Below are positions 16,964 to 25,093 of a DNA stretch of 64,000 bases, piece by piece; positions within the stretch are counted from its first letter, which is position 1, and every line of letters begins with the position of its first letter. The translations under genes were made by a program, and so were the position numbers. Location: positions 248,001-312,000 of the forward strand of contig NZ_UHIA01000003.1 in the NCBI RefSeq assembly GCF_900460215.1, written 5' to 3'. The DNA comes from Suttonella indologenes. GTDB taxonomy: Bacteria > Pseudomonadota > Gammaproteobacteria > Cardiobacteriales > Cardiobacteriaceae. The notes below the pieces were generated by a model that saw only the letters and a program-made list of their open reading frames with translations, did no database searches and was not told the origin of the DNA.

Positions 16964-17332
16964 TTAAGGTATCGGCGCATCAATCAAAGTACAAGAACCG
17001 GAAATCGCCATACATTCACTTTTCTGCCGCATTTGACCATTACCGCGCACCTGCGGCATAAAAGTCAATTTATCGGCATCTGTCATGGCTATAGTAAGAT
17101 CTTGACCAGATTCGCAAGCGGATTTCTTAAATACACCAATCGCACTACCAATACCTTTTTCGCCAATAGCCTGATTCATATAAGCCCTAGCTTCGCCTAA
17201 ACAGGCACTGTTAGCGGCTTTTTGCATATAATTTTGATAAGCAGGCAAAGCAATGGCCGCTAAGATACCGATAATCGCCACCACAATCATAAGCTCTATC
17301 AGCGTAAAGCCTTTTTGCTTAACTTCAATCAT
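16964..17332 (-). CDS. Second type IV pilin, tandem paralogue of PilA
   Basis: 122 aa from the ATG at 17332, preceded by GGTGA; an upstream ATG at 17344 is in frame. Leader ...KQKG then FTLIELMIVVAIIGILAAIA, with Glu+5. Residues 1-45 of the mature form are almost identical to the neighbouring PilA (LPAYQNYMQKAANSACLGEA), after which it diverges. It has four or more Cys. A terminator lies between the two pilin genes, so it is either expressed weakly by readthrough or from its own promoter. The arrangement recalls fimA/fimZ of Dichelobacter nodosus. Confidence 0.87.
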   Translation of the reverse strand: MIEVKQKGFTLIELMIVVAIIGILAAIALPAYQNYMQKAANSACLGEARAYMNQAIGEKGIGSAIGVFKKSACESGQDLTIAMTDADKLTFMPQVRGNGQMRQKSECMAISGSCTLIDAPIP

Positions 17333-17370
17333 GATAGTCACCATTTATTAGCACTTTCATTAAGTAATAA

Positions 17371-17395
17371 AAAAGAGCAGCTATGCTGCTCTTTT
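17371..17395 (-). terminator. Terminator after pilA
   Basis: AAAAGAGCAGC pairs with GCTGCTCTTTT around a TAT loop, 16 bases after the pilA stop and before the second pilin gene. Confidence 0.8.
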
Positions 17396-17410
17396 CTAAA
17401 GAACTAATTA

Positions 17411-17812
17411 TTATGGATTTGCTGCTGCATCTGCCAGCTTACAAGTTGCAGTAACTGGATCACAGGTAGTATTCCTTTTAGCAGCTACTGCACCACGGTC
17501 TTGAGGTTCAAATACTAACGCAGCTGTGCCGATAGTTGTGGCATCTTTAGCTAAGGTAGCAGCCCCTGCTGATGAGCTCTTACAAGCAGAAGCTTTGGTT
17601 GCATAACTTTCAGAAGTAATCTTACCATCAGTTGCAATTTCAGCTACTGCACCGTTTACGTATGATTTAGCTTCGCCTAAGCAAGCATTGTTAGCTGATT
17701 TTTGCATATAGTTTTGGTATGCAGGCAATGCGATAGCAGCCAAAATACCGATGATTGCGACTACAATCATGAGCTCGATAAGGGTGAAACCTTTTTGAAT
17801 TGATTTTTTCAT
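17411..17812 (-). CDS. pilA: Major type IV pilin PilA
   Basis: 133 aa. Seven-residue leader MKKSIQKG, cleavage before FTLIELMIVVAIIGILAAIA, Glu+5; C-terminal Cys pair (TTCDPVTATCK) for the D-loop disulfide and a further CLGEA...ACKSS pair. Ala/Thr/Ser-rich variable region. Strong ribosome-binding site GGAGAG. A sigma-54-type promoter about 80 bases upstream and a strong terminator downstream suggest a highly expressed monocistron. Confidence 0.92.
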   Translation of the reverse strand: MKKSIQKGFTLIELMIVVAIIGILAAIALPAYQNYMQKSANNACLGEAKSYVNGAVAEIATDGKITSESYATKASACKSSSAGAATLAKDATTIGTAALVFEPQDRGAVAAKRNTTCDPVTATCKLADAAANP

Positions 17813-17892
17813 TTTTCTCTCCTAGAGAATTAATACATTACAAATTTAAATTAACTACTTGTTTGAAGCTAGTTGCCTAGCGAATATACTTA

Positions 17893-17908
17893 TGCCTTAC
17901 GCGTGCCA
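17893..17908 (-). promoter_or_regulatory. Sigma-54 promoter of pilA
   Basis: Minus-strand TGGCACGCGTAAGGCA: the -24 half TGGCACG is perfect and the -12 GC is at the right distance (consensus TGGCACG-N4-TTGCW). It lies 81 bases before the pilA ATG. pilA genes of Pseudomonas and Dichelobacter depend on RpoN, usually with PilR. Confidence 0.8.
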
Positions 17909-18034
17909 AGTTTATTTTTATGTTTTAATTCAGTGTGTTAAAATTATGCACTTTGGTATACCACACTTTTGCCGTCTATGATTTTCCTATAATACTCATC
18001 TTATTTACTTCTCTTTGCCGAAGCATTGGCAGTA

Positions 18035-18349
18035 TAGTCAAAGAATTGAAAAAGTATAGTACCTTAACTTCAAAATGAGACTTAGAGATACACATTTTGT
18101 CAGGAGAAGCGCTTAGAATAATCTCATTTTGAAGTTAAGAGACTATATTACGGCGTTGGCTCGCCTTGCCGTACGCTTTTGTACTGTCTGCGGCTCGCCG
18201 CCTTGTACTATAGTCGAAGAATTGAAAAAGTATTACGGCGTTGGCTCGCCTTGCCGTACTATCTGCGGCTCGCCGCCTTGTACTACTTTTCCACTTCTCC
18301 GACTATACTTTTCCACTTCTCCGACTATACTTTTTCACTTCTCCGACTA
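18035..18349 (+). mobile_element. Nested cluster of MITE B copies with an inserted A
   Basis: An outer B starts at 18035 and is interrupted at 18057 by A5. It is interrupted again at 18209 by an inner B (18211-18305) that has lost about 13 internal bases. Three B right ends (CACTTCTCCGACTATA) follow in a row, the last ending at 18349, but only two left ends are present. At least three B copies were therefore stacked, and one left arm is gone. Both visible insertions are at TA. Confidence 0.85.
18057..18145 (+). mobile_element. MITE family A, copy 5, inserted into MITE B
   Basis: 89 bp with TA at 18055-18056 and 18146-18147. Removing it plus one TA restores AAAAAGTATTACGGCG, as in every other B copy. 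Confidence 0.93.
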
Positions 18350-18417
18350 TAGATACCGACATAATGACATTTTGTGCTGCTTTATGGATTACAAGCCTTT
18401 AGGCTATCATTCTATTT

Positions 18418-18774
18418 TCAGTATTCATCAAATAGTATTGCTTGCAAACGCGCCATGACATCTTCTATGACCATATTAGGCACCTTCTCTTTAAAGACGG
18501 CTTGGCGTATGCGCCAATCGATTGATTTGAGTTGATGGCAATGCACGTTACCTTGCGTGTGCGTGCCGCTGCCTTGCAAGGTAGATAGCATTCCAAGGCT
18601 TCTCGCTCCGCCAGCCATGCCTTGCGAAATCGGGCAAACATAAGCCAAACCTGTCGCCTGATTAAAAACTTTCGGCGATAAAGCCAGTGCATAATGCCTG
18701 CCTTTCATTTCCGTACCGCTGGCAGGATCAAATTGGAGATGAATAATGTCCCCTTTTTCAGGAATGTAAGTCAT
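18418..18774 (-). CDS. MazF/PemK-family endoribonuclease toxin
   Basis: 118 aa from MTYIPEKGDIIHLQF. PemK-like fold motifs GDIIHLQFDPASGTEMKGRHYALALSP and YVCPISQG are close to ChpB/MazF, which cleave mRNA at short sequences and arrest growth. Start codon overlaps the antitoxin stop by one base (TAATG), giving translational coupling. It lies 67 bases from the MITE cluster. Confidence 0.88.
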   Translation of the reverse strand: MTYIPEKGDIIHLQFDPASGTEMKGRHYALALSPKVFNQATGLAYVCPISQGMAGGARSLGMLSTLQGSGTHTQGNVHCHQLKSIDWRIRQAVFKEKVPNMVIEDVMARLQAILFDEY

Positions 18775-19013
18775 TATTTCACACACTCACTGCCGCATTC
18801 TGTCAATTCATCCCAACCTTCGGCACGTTGCAAATCAGCATCCATTTCCGCCAGCAAGTCTTGCAATTGATACTTTGCTCGTTTACGAATAATCAAAGCA
18901 TCATCATATATTTCTGCTTGCAAAGTATCACCTATTTTGAGCCCTAATTGCTTTAGGGTTTGTGCAGGCAGGCGCATAGCCGCACTATTTCCCCATTTCT
19001 GTATGCGTATCAT
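18774..19013 (-). CDS. MazE-type AbrB-fold antitoxin
   Basis: 79 aa. N-terminal SpoVT/AbrB domain (MIRIQKWGNSAAMRLPAQTLKQLGLKIGD) that binds DNA, then an acidic C-terminal tail that would neutralise the toxin. It precedes the toxin gene in the usual order. Such pairs usually autoregulate through this domain, but no operator was identified. Confidence 0.88.
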   Translation of the reverse strand: MIRIQKWGNSAAMRLPAQTLKQLGLKIGDTLQAEIYDDALIIRKRAKYQLQDLLAEMDADLQRAEGWDELTECGSECVK

Positions 19014-19109
19014 AAATACTCCTGACTAATAATGTTTAGACAATGTAGCAACAAAAAATAGGCGCGTCAAATGATGCTATGATGCGCTTTTTAAGCGAAA
19101 GGATGGGCT

Positions 19110-20252
19110 ATGCAAAGGCTTGATGCGGTAATTATTGGCGGTGGGATTGCAGGTTTATGGACGTTAGCGGCTTTGCGCGCAGGCGGTTATGCCGCGATTT
19201 TGCTTGAACGCGAAGGGCTTGGTGCAAAACAAACCTTAGCCAGCCAAGGGATTATTCACGGCGGGACAAAATACGCGTTGCAAGGCAGTTTGACCGGTGC
19301 AGCACAAGCGATTGCACAGATGCCGGCGCGCTGGCAGGCGGCTTTGCAGGGCAAAGAAGCGGCGGATTTATCTGCTGCCAATATGCTTTCCGCGCATCAG
19401 TATTTATGGACGACTCAGACTGCCGGCGGAAAATTAACGGCTTTTTTTGCCGGCAAATTGATGCGCAGCCGCATGCAGCGTTTAAATGATGCGGAATTGC
19501 CTGCATTTTTGCCGCCGCATTTCGGCGGTCATGCTTATGCTTTGGCAGAGCCCGTGTTGGATATTGTGTCTATACTCCATTGTTTTGCCGAGCAATATGC
19601 CGATTTTATCTTAACTGACGCAAATTGGCAGCGCGACGGCGATGTCTTATTCATCGGCGACAGACAATTTTTGCCGACACATTGGATTTATACGGCAGGC
19701 GAGGCGAATGGCGAATTAAGCGCGGCTTCGCAGCAAATTCGTCCTTTAAATATGGTGGCTCTGCGTTTGCCGCAATCTGTGCCTGACATTTTTGGGCATT
19801 GCTTAGGCATGAGCGACAAACCCAAAATCACGATTACGACACATTTGTTTGATTGGCAGCAGGCAGAGGGCGATAAGGTGTATTGGATTGGCGGACAGCC
19901 TGCGGAGGAAGGCGTGGGGCGCACAAGGGATGCGCAAATTGCGGCAGTTCGTCGCCTATTATTAGAGACTTTACCGTGGTGGGCGCAAGATGCGCAGCTC
20001 TTGTCTTATATTAATGACGACAGCCGTTATATTTGCGTGGCGCTTAATCGCGCCGAAGGTGCAGCAGAGGGCAAACGTCCTGATTTGCCGACCGTGACGC
20101 AAAATGGCAAGGATATTACGGCGTATCCGACTAAATTGGCATTTGCGCCTTTAGTGGCGGATCAAATTGCGGCACTGCTATCTGCGCCGCAATTTGTCAG
20201 TGAGGCGGTATTTACTGATAAGGTGCGGATTGCGCCGTATTTGTGGCAGTAA
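19110..20252 (+). CDS. FAD-dependent oxidoreductase, DAO family
   Basis: 380 aa. N-terminal dinucleotide-binding motif IIGGGIAGLW (residues 8-17) with acidic LLERE at the end of the second strand, then GIIHGGTKYALQG, as in D-amino-acid oxidase-like flavoproteins. The C-terminal half is less conserved and the substrate cannot be told from the sequence. It stands alone between mazE (divergent) and the opp genes (convergent). Confidence 0.8.
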   Translation: MQRLDAVIIGGGIAGLWTLAALRAGGYAAILLEREGLGAKQTLASQGIIHGGTKYALQGSLTGAAQAIAQMPARWQAALQGKEAADLSAANMLSAHQYLWTTQTAGGKLTAFFAGKLMRSRMQRLNDAELPAFLPPHFGGHAYALAEPVLDIVSILHCFAEQYADFILTDANWQRDGDVLFIGDRQFLPTHWIYTAGEANGELSAASQQIRPLNMVALRLPQSVPDIFGHCLGMSDKPKITITTHLFDWQQAEGDKVYWIGGQPAEEGVGRTRDAQIAAVRRLLLETLPWWAQDAQLLSYINDDSRYICVALNRAEGAAEGKRPDLPTVTQNGKDITAYPTKLAFAPLVADQIAALLSAPQFVSEAVFTDKVRIAPYLWQ

Positions 20253-20373
20253 ATTTGTTTGCAAATCCGTGCACAGCTCTTTAGAATAAGGCGCCAACAA
20301 CACTCGACACGCTTAGAGCAACTTGTGCATACTCGTTCTCGCGGACCAGGTCGAGTTTTTTTATGCTAATGTT

Positions 20374-21972
20374 TTACAAATCAAAAGCCGCATTGATAAG
20401 GCGCTGCGTGTATTCGGTTTGCGGCTGATGGAAGATTTGTTCCGCGCTGCCGGTTTCGACGACTTTGCCTTTTTGCATCACAATCACGCGATCGCTCATG
20501 GCGCGCACTATCGCAAGGTCATGACTGATAAAGAGATAGCTCAGACCGTATTTTTGCTGCAAACCGCGTAAGAGTTCCACGACTTTCACTTGAATGGAGC
20601 GGTCCAGCGCGGAAGTCGGTTCATCTAGCAATACGAATTTCGGCTGCACGATGATGGCACGCGCAATCGCGATACGCTGTCTTTGTCCGCCGGAAAATTC
20701 ATGCGGATAGCGGTTCATCATATCGGGCGAAAGCGCCACTTCGCTCAGCATCGCCGCTACTTGTTCGCGCCGTTGTTTACCGCTGAGTTCGGGGCGGTGG
20801 ACTAATAAGCCTTCGCCGATAATTTGTCCGACGGTCAGACGCGGCGACAGGGAGCCGAAGGGGTCTTGGAAGACCATTTGCATATCCGCTTTCAAATGTT
20901 TGGCGGCTTTGCCTTCCAAACTGCGGATGTCCTGCCCCTCAAATGCCACATTGCCCTGATAATCCAGCATTTGCATAATCGCTTTGCCCAGCGTGGATTT
21001 GCCGCTGCCGCTTTCGCCCACAATGCCTAAGGTTTCGCCTTGCTTGAGCAGCAGGCTGACATCATCAACGGCATGAAAATGCGTTTTGGCTTTGCCAAAA
21101 AAATGCCGCTCGGTCACAAATTGCACTTGCAGACGATCCACCTGCAATAAAATGCCGGCATCTGCCGCTACCGGCTGTTTCATGCCTTTGGGCACGGCAT
21201 TAATCAGCTCTTTGGTGTATTCATGCTGCGGATAAGCAAAAACGCTTTTGATATTGCCGCGTTCTAAAATCTCGCCCAAGCGCATCACGCAGACGCTGTC
21301 GGCATAATGCTCCGCCAGTCCCAAATCGTGGGTAATGAAGATAATCGCCATGCCCATTTCTTGCTGCAACTGTTTCAGCAAATCCAGTATTTCCGCTTGA
21401 ATGGTCACATCAAGAGCGGTAGTCGGTTCGTCGGCAATCAGCAAATCGGGATCGTTAATCAGCGCCATGGCAATCATCACGCGCTGCAATTGTCCGCCCG
21501 AGAGTTCATGCGGATATTGCTTGAGGCGGCGCGCCGGCTCGGGAATACGTACTTTGCCTAGCATTTCTTCGGCACGCTGCCATTGCGCGCTTTTGCTCAT
21601 GTTTTTCTGATGCGCGGCAAGGGCTTCGCAGAGTTGCTCGCCGATTTTCATAAAGGGATTCAGCGAGGTCATCGGCTCTTGGAATATCATGCCGATGCGT
21701 CCGCCGCGCAAGGCGCGCAATTGCTCGTTGTCGGCTTCCAAAATAGACAGTCCGTCAAATTCAATACGGCTTTCAGGACTATAAACGCCGGTATTTTCAG
21801 GCAATAAACGCACAATCGATAAAGAAGTTACAGATTTGCCGCTGCCGCTTTCTCCGACCAGCGCAAGGGTTTCGCCTTTATTGACGCTGAAAGATACGCC
21901 GCGCACGGCATGCACGTGATGGCGCGCTTGGCGGAAGGTAATGTCGAGGTTTTCAACGCGTAATAGCGACAT
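20374..21972 (-). CDS. Peptide ABC transporter, fused double ATPase (OppD-OppF)
   Basis: 532 aa from MSLLRVENLDITF. Two ABC cassettes in one chain: Walker A GESGSGKS near residues 41 and 330, signatures LSGGQLQRV and FSGGQRQRI, Walker B motifs LLIADEPTTALD and FVLLDEPTSALD. The layout is that of YejF or DppDF fusions. It energises import through OppB/OppC. It starts one base after the oppC stop. No substrate-binding protein gene is in the window. Confidence 0.92.
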   Translation of the reverse strand: MSLLRVENLDITFRQARHHVHAVRGVSFSVNKGETLALVGESGSGKSVTSLSIVRLLPENTGVYSPESRIEFDGLSILEADNEQLRALRGGRIGMIFQEPMTSLNPFMKIGEQLCEALAAHQKNMSKSAQWQRAEEMLGKVRIPEPARRLKQYPHELSGGQLQRVMIAMALINDPDLLIADEPTTALDVTIQAEILDLLKQLQQEMGMAIIFITHDLGLAEHYADSVCVMRLGEILERGNIKSVFAYPQHEYTKELINAVPKGMKQPVAADAGILLQVDRLQVQFVTERHFFGKAKTHFHAVDDVSLLLKQGETLGIVGESGSGKSTLGKAIMQMLDYQGNVAFEGQDIRSLEGKAAKHLKADMQMVFQDPFGSLSPRLTVGQIIGEGLLVHRPELSGKQRREQVAAMLSEVALSPDMMNRYPHEFSGGQRQRIAIARAIIVQPKFVLLDEPTSALDRSIQVKVVELLRGLQQKYGLSYLFISHDLAIVRAMSDRVIVMQKGKVVETGSAEQIFHQPQTEYTQRLINAAFDL

Positions 21973-21973
21973 C

Positions 21974-22828
21974 TTAACGCTCCTTAGGATCGAAGGCGTC
22001 GCGTAGTCCGTCGCCGATAAAATTAAAACAAAACAGCATCGCGGCAAGGAATAGCGCAGGGAAGACCAGCAGCCACGGCGCGCTTTCCATCTGCTTGGCG
22101 CCTTCGGAAATCAGCACGCCTAAGCTAGTCATGGGTTCTTGCACACCCAAGCCCAAGAAGCTCAGAAAACTTTCGGTCAAAATTGCCAAAGGAATGGTCA
22201 GCGTTACATAGACGACGACCGTTCCGAGCGTATTCGGCACGATATGGCGGCGCAGAATCGCGCCGGTCGGCACGCCCAAGACTTCCGCCGCCTGCACGAA
22301 TTCTTTATGCCGCAAGCTGATTGCCTGACCGCGCACAATCCGCGCCATGGTAAGCCATTCCACCGCGCCGATGGCGGCAAACATCAAAAAGATATTGCGT
22401 CCGAAAAAGACCATCAGCAGAATCACAAAGAACATAAAGGGCATGGAATACAGAACATCGACGACCCGCATCATGATGCTGTCGGTACGCCCGCCGGCAT
22501 AGCCGGCAATCGCGCCGTAGCTAACGCCGATTAATAAGCTGACGCTGGTAGCGCAGAGTCCGACCAAAAGCGAAATCTGCATGCCGTATAAGGTACGGAC
22601 AAATAAATCCCGTCCGTTGGCATCGGTGCCGAACCAATGTCCGCTTTCTATAGAAGGCGGTGCTTGAAAGGCATCCCAAAAGATTTCATCGATTTCATAG
22701 GGGCGCAGATGCGGTCCTAGGATTGCCAATAGTACTAAGGCAATCAGCAAAATCAGTGCGGCAAGCGTCGCTTTGTTGGAAAAAAAGCGGCGCAGCGCGT
22801 GTTGTAACAGGCTTTCACTATGATTCAT
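21974..22828 (-). CDS. oppC: Peptide ABC transporter permease, OppC type
   Basis: 284 aa. N-terminal helix after a basic stretch, periplasmic segment with HWFGTDANGRDLFVR (OppC/DppC signature), then five helices. The EAA loop EFVQAAEVLGVPTGAILRRHIVPN contacts the ATPase. It overlaps the oppB stop by four bases (ATGA). The name follows length and order, but a Yej-type transporter is also possible. Confidence 0.88.
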   Translation of the reverse strand: MNHSESLLQHALRRFFSNKATLAALILLIALVLLAILGPHLRPYEIDEIFWDAFQAPPSIESGHWFGTDANGRDLFVRTLYGMQISLLVGLCATSVSLLIGVSYGAIAGYAGGRTDSIMMRVVDVLYSMPFMFFVILLMVFFGRNIFLMFAAIGAVEWLTMARIVRGQAISLRHKEFVQAAEVLGVPTGAILRRHIVPNTLGTVVVYVTLTIPLAILTESFLSFLGLGVQEPMTSLGVLISEGAKQMESAPWLLVFPALFLAAMLFCFNFIGDGLRDAFDPKER

Positions 22829-23745
22829 GACAATCTCACTTTAGGGTCAAGATAGGCATAGGCCAAATCGACTAATAAATTAAACAGCACAATCAAGGCA
22901 CCGTAAAAAACGACCACGCCCAGCACAAGGGTGTAATCCCGATTGAGCGCGCCTTGGACGAAATAGCGTCCGATGCCGGGAATGCCGAAAATCTGTTCGA
23001 TGACTACCGAGCCGGTCAGCACCCCTGCGCAGGCAGGTCCCAGATAGCTGACGACCGGCATCAATGCCGGTTTTAAGCAATGGCGCAGAATAACCCGCAT
23101 TTCGGACAATCCTTTGGCGCGCGCGGTGCGGACGTGATTGGCGCGCAAAACTTCAATCATCGAGCCGCGCATCAGGCGCGAGATATAGGCAATTTGCGGC
23201 AAGGCTAAAGTCAGCACCGGCAAGACCATTTGCTTCCATGAATTTCCCCAGCCGCCCGCCGGCAGCCAGCCCAAATAAACGGCAAAAATCAAAATCACCA
23301 AGGGTGCAATCACGAAATTGGGAATGGTGATGCCTGTCATGGCGGCAGTCATCACGGAATAGTCAATCACGCTGTTTTGGCGGATAGCGGCAATTGTGCC
23401 CAGTAGGCAGCCGATAAGCACGGCAATCAATACGGCGGTTAAGCCGAGTTTCATCGAGACGGGAAAACCGTAGCCGATGAGTTCCGTTACCGTGCGGTCG
23501 GCATATTGGAAAGAAGGCCCGAAATCGCCCTGCACAATACTGCCCAAATAGCGCAGATATTGCTGCCATAGCGGTTCGTCCAAATGATACATGGCATTAA
23601 GATTGGCTTGAATTTCAGGTGGTAAGGTGCGTTCCATATCAAAAGGCCCGCCTGGGGCGACCCGAATCATGAAAAATGCCATCGTGATGATAATAAGCAA
23701 AGTCGGCACGGCGACGAATAAGCGCCGAATAACATAGCGGAACAT
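22825..23745 (-). CDS. oppB: Peptide ABC transporter permease, OppB type
   Basis: 306 aa, exactly the E. coli OppB length. MFRYVIRRLFVAVPTLLIIITMAFFMIRVAPGGPF is the typical first helix; EAA loop HVRTARAKGLSEMRVILRHCLKPA; GSVVIEQIFGIPGIGRYFV near the end. First gene of the oppB-oppC-oppDF operon. The closest family assignment is OppB rather than YejB (364 aa). Confidence 0.9.
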   Translation of the reverse strand: MFRYVIRRLFVAVPTLLIIITMAFFMIRVAPGGPFDMERTLPPEIQANLNAMYHLDEPLWQQYLRYLGSIVQGDFGPSFQYADRTVTELIGYGFPVSMKLGLTAVLIAVLIGCLLGTIAAIRQNSVIDYSVMTAAMTGITIPNFVIAPLVILIFAVYLGWLPAGGWGNSWKQMVLPVLTLALPQIAYISRLMRGSMIEVLRANHVRTARAKGLSEMRVILRHCLKPALMPVVSYLGPACAGVLTGSVVIEQIFGIPGIGRYFVQGALNRDYTLVLGVVVFYGALIVLFNLLVDLAYAYLDPKVRLS

Positions 23746-24201
23746 GGTCTTACTCTATTTATAAAAAGGTGGCTATCATAGCCTGAAATACCGATGATGC
23801 CTAGCCTTATGCTCAATGAAAAACTGCCCTTTTTTGTCAGCAAACCGCTATAATTTACCGCCTTTCCTACAAATTCCGTCGCAATATTGCAGGAAGGCGA
23901 GCGCTTTTTAGCAAAAGGAATACTTATGCAAACACTTAAACAGGCTGTCGCCGGTGCGCAAATTCTGTTCGTCGCTTTCGGCGCAATGGTTCTCGTCTCG
24001 CTGCTCACCGGACTTAATCCTTCGATGGCGCTACTCGGCGCAGGTATCGGCACTTTGCTGTTTCAATTATTGACCAAGCGAAAAGTGCCGATTTTTTAGG
24101 CTTCTCTTTCGCTTTTATCGCTCCGATTATTTACGCGCTCAACGAATGGGGTATGGGCGGCACCATGTTCGGGCTGTTTGCCGCCGGATTTATGTATTTT
24201 A

Positions 24202-24290
24202 TAGTACATTAACTTCAAAATGAGACTTAGAGATACACATTTTGTCAGGAGAAGCGCTTAGAATAATCTCATTTTGAAGTTAAGAGACTA
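24202..24290 (+). mobile_element. MITE family A, copy 6, inside uraA
   Basis: 89 bp with TA at 24200-24201 and 24291-24292. Excision restores TATTTTATCTTTGCC, which reads YFIFA in the UraA frame. Confidence 0.93.
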
Positions 24291-24324
24291 TATCTTTGCC
24301 GCCCTGATTAAATGGCGCGGACTA

Positions 24325-24429
24325 TAGTCAAAGAATTGAAAAACTATTACGGCGTTGGCTCGCCTTGCCGTACGCTCTTGTACTGTCTGCGGCTCGCCGC
24401 CTTGTACTACTTTTTCACTTCTCCGACTA
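24325..24429 (+). mobile_element. MITE family B, copy 6, inside uraA
   Basis: 105 bp with TA on both sides. Excision restores GGACTAGCGGCG, which reads GLAA in the UraA frame. Confidence 0.93.
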
Positions 24430-24560
24430 TAGCGGCGGTACACCGCTTATTGCCGCCGGTGGTCATCGAGCCTGTGATTATCGTCATCGGCTTGTCGGTT
24501 GCCAAAGTCGCCAGCGAAATGGCAATGGGGCAAGCCGGCGGCGAACAAGCCTATCCTTAT

Positions 24561-24590
24561 ATAATGTTCGTATTTGTCATGAATCGACTA
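24561..24590 (+). mobile_element. Right end of MITE family D
   Basis: Matches the last 30 bases of the full D element at 36133-36362 with one difference (GAATCGACTA versus GAATTGACTA). It terminates the uraA remnant; no left end is present. Confidence 0.75.
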
Positions 24591-24610
24591 TAAAAGCCTG
24601 TTTTCAACAA

Positions 24611-24643
24611 AAAATAAAGGCTGCTTTTTGCAGCCCTTATTTT
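24611..24643. terminator. Bidirectional terminator after the Roadblock/GTPase operon
   Basis: AAAATAAAGGCTGC (24611-24624) pairs with GCAGCCCTTATTTT (24630-24643) around a T loop, with A/T runs on both flanks. Confidence 0.8.
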
Positions 24644-24661
24644 ATTTTGAGTATATGATAA

Positions 24662-25084
24662 CTATCCGATCAATGACATACGCTTGCTAATCGATTCGGC
24701 TAATTTGCGCGAACCGTGCAAAATATGTGCAAGCATCGACTGCTGAGTCGCTTCAATCAAAAGAATCAGAGATTTACCTTTTCCGCCATCAATAGAATAG
24801 ATATAAACCTTACCCTTATCATTATCAATGGTAATTGAGCGACACATGCCCTGCCCCATTTGCTCGCCTACCGAACTGCCGAGTGAAAACAATGTACTTC
24901 CGACAGCTGCCAAGTTTTCTGCGCTATAGGTGCCGCCGTCGCTACTTTGCGAAGCAATTGAAAAGCCGTCTGGAGTAGCCAATAGCACATGTTTTACGCC
25001 ATGCGTTTCTGATAAAAATGAATCCAATGCCATTTCGCAATATTTTACGAAGGCACTGTTGCGATATTGTTCAAGTGTAGCCAT
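24662..25084 (-). CDS. Roadblock/LC7-domain protein
   Basis: 140 aa. Fold pattern of Roadblock/MglB proteins: HVLLATPDGFSIAS strand-turn-strand, GSTLFSLGSSVGEQM helix, then ITIDNDKGKVYIYSIDGGKGKSLILLIEA strands. Such proteins dimerise and regulate or activate small GTPases. Last gene of the operon, nine bases after the GTPase, which supports a GTPase-regulator role. No substrate or target can be told. Confidence 0.75.
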   Translation of the reverse strand: MATLEQYRNSAFVKYCEMALDSFLSETHGVKHVLLATPDGFSIASQSSDGGTYSAENLAAVGSTLFSLGSSVGEQMGQGMCRSITIDNDKGKVYIYSIDGGKGKSLILLIEATQQSMLAHILHGSRKLAESISKRMSLIG

Positions 25085-25093
25085 ATTCTTTCC

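Larger units (their letters stand above)
23926..24590 (+). pseudogene. uraA: Uracil permease UraA, decayed by frameshift, two MITEs and truncation
   Basis: Starts MQTLKQAVAGAQILFVAFGAM with LTGLNPSMALLGAGIGTLLFQL, the UraA/NCS2 N-terminus. Six T instead of the seven needed after PI shift the frame at 24092 and give a TAG. The rest continues out of frame (FAFIAPIIYALNEWG), then MITE A6 interrupts MYF-I-FAAL and MITE B6 interrupts KWRG-LAAVHRL. The last homologous residues GGEQAYPY end in the right end of a D element. About two thirds of a normal 410-430-aa permease is missing. Confidence 0.9.

Noticed and set aside
13299..18351. MITE B as a CRISPR or direct-repeat array
   Set aside because: The copies are palindromic-ended, have no regular spacers and sit at TA duplications, which fits transposition.
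18129..18458. A 109-aa open frame across the nested MITE cluster
   Set aside because: It starts at a TTG inside MITE A5 and is made of repeat sequence; no ribosome-binding site or homology.
20253..20373. A possible small RNA between the convergent FAD oxidoreductase and opp genes, with ACTCGAC/GTCGAGT and a following T-run
   Set aside because: The arms are 41 bases apart and the interior does not match any RNA family I know; it may just be a weak terminator. RNA-seq would settle it.
20374..23745. Naming the peptide transporter yejBEF
   Set aside because: The fused ATPase resembles YejF, but both permeases have OppB/OppC lengths and motifs; the substrate cannot be told without a binding protein.
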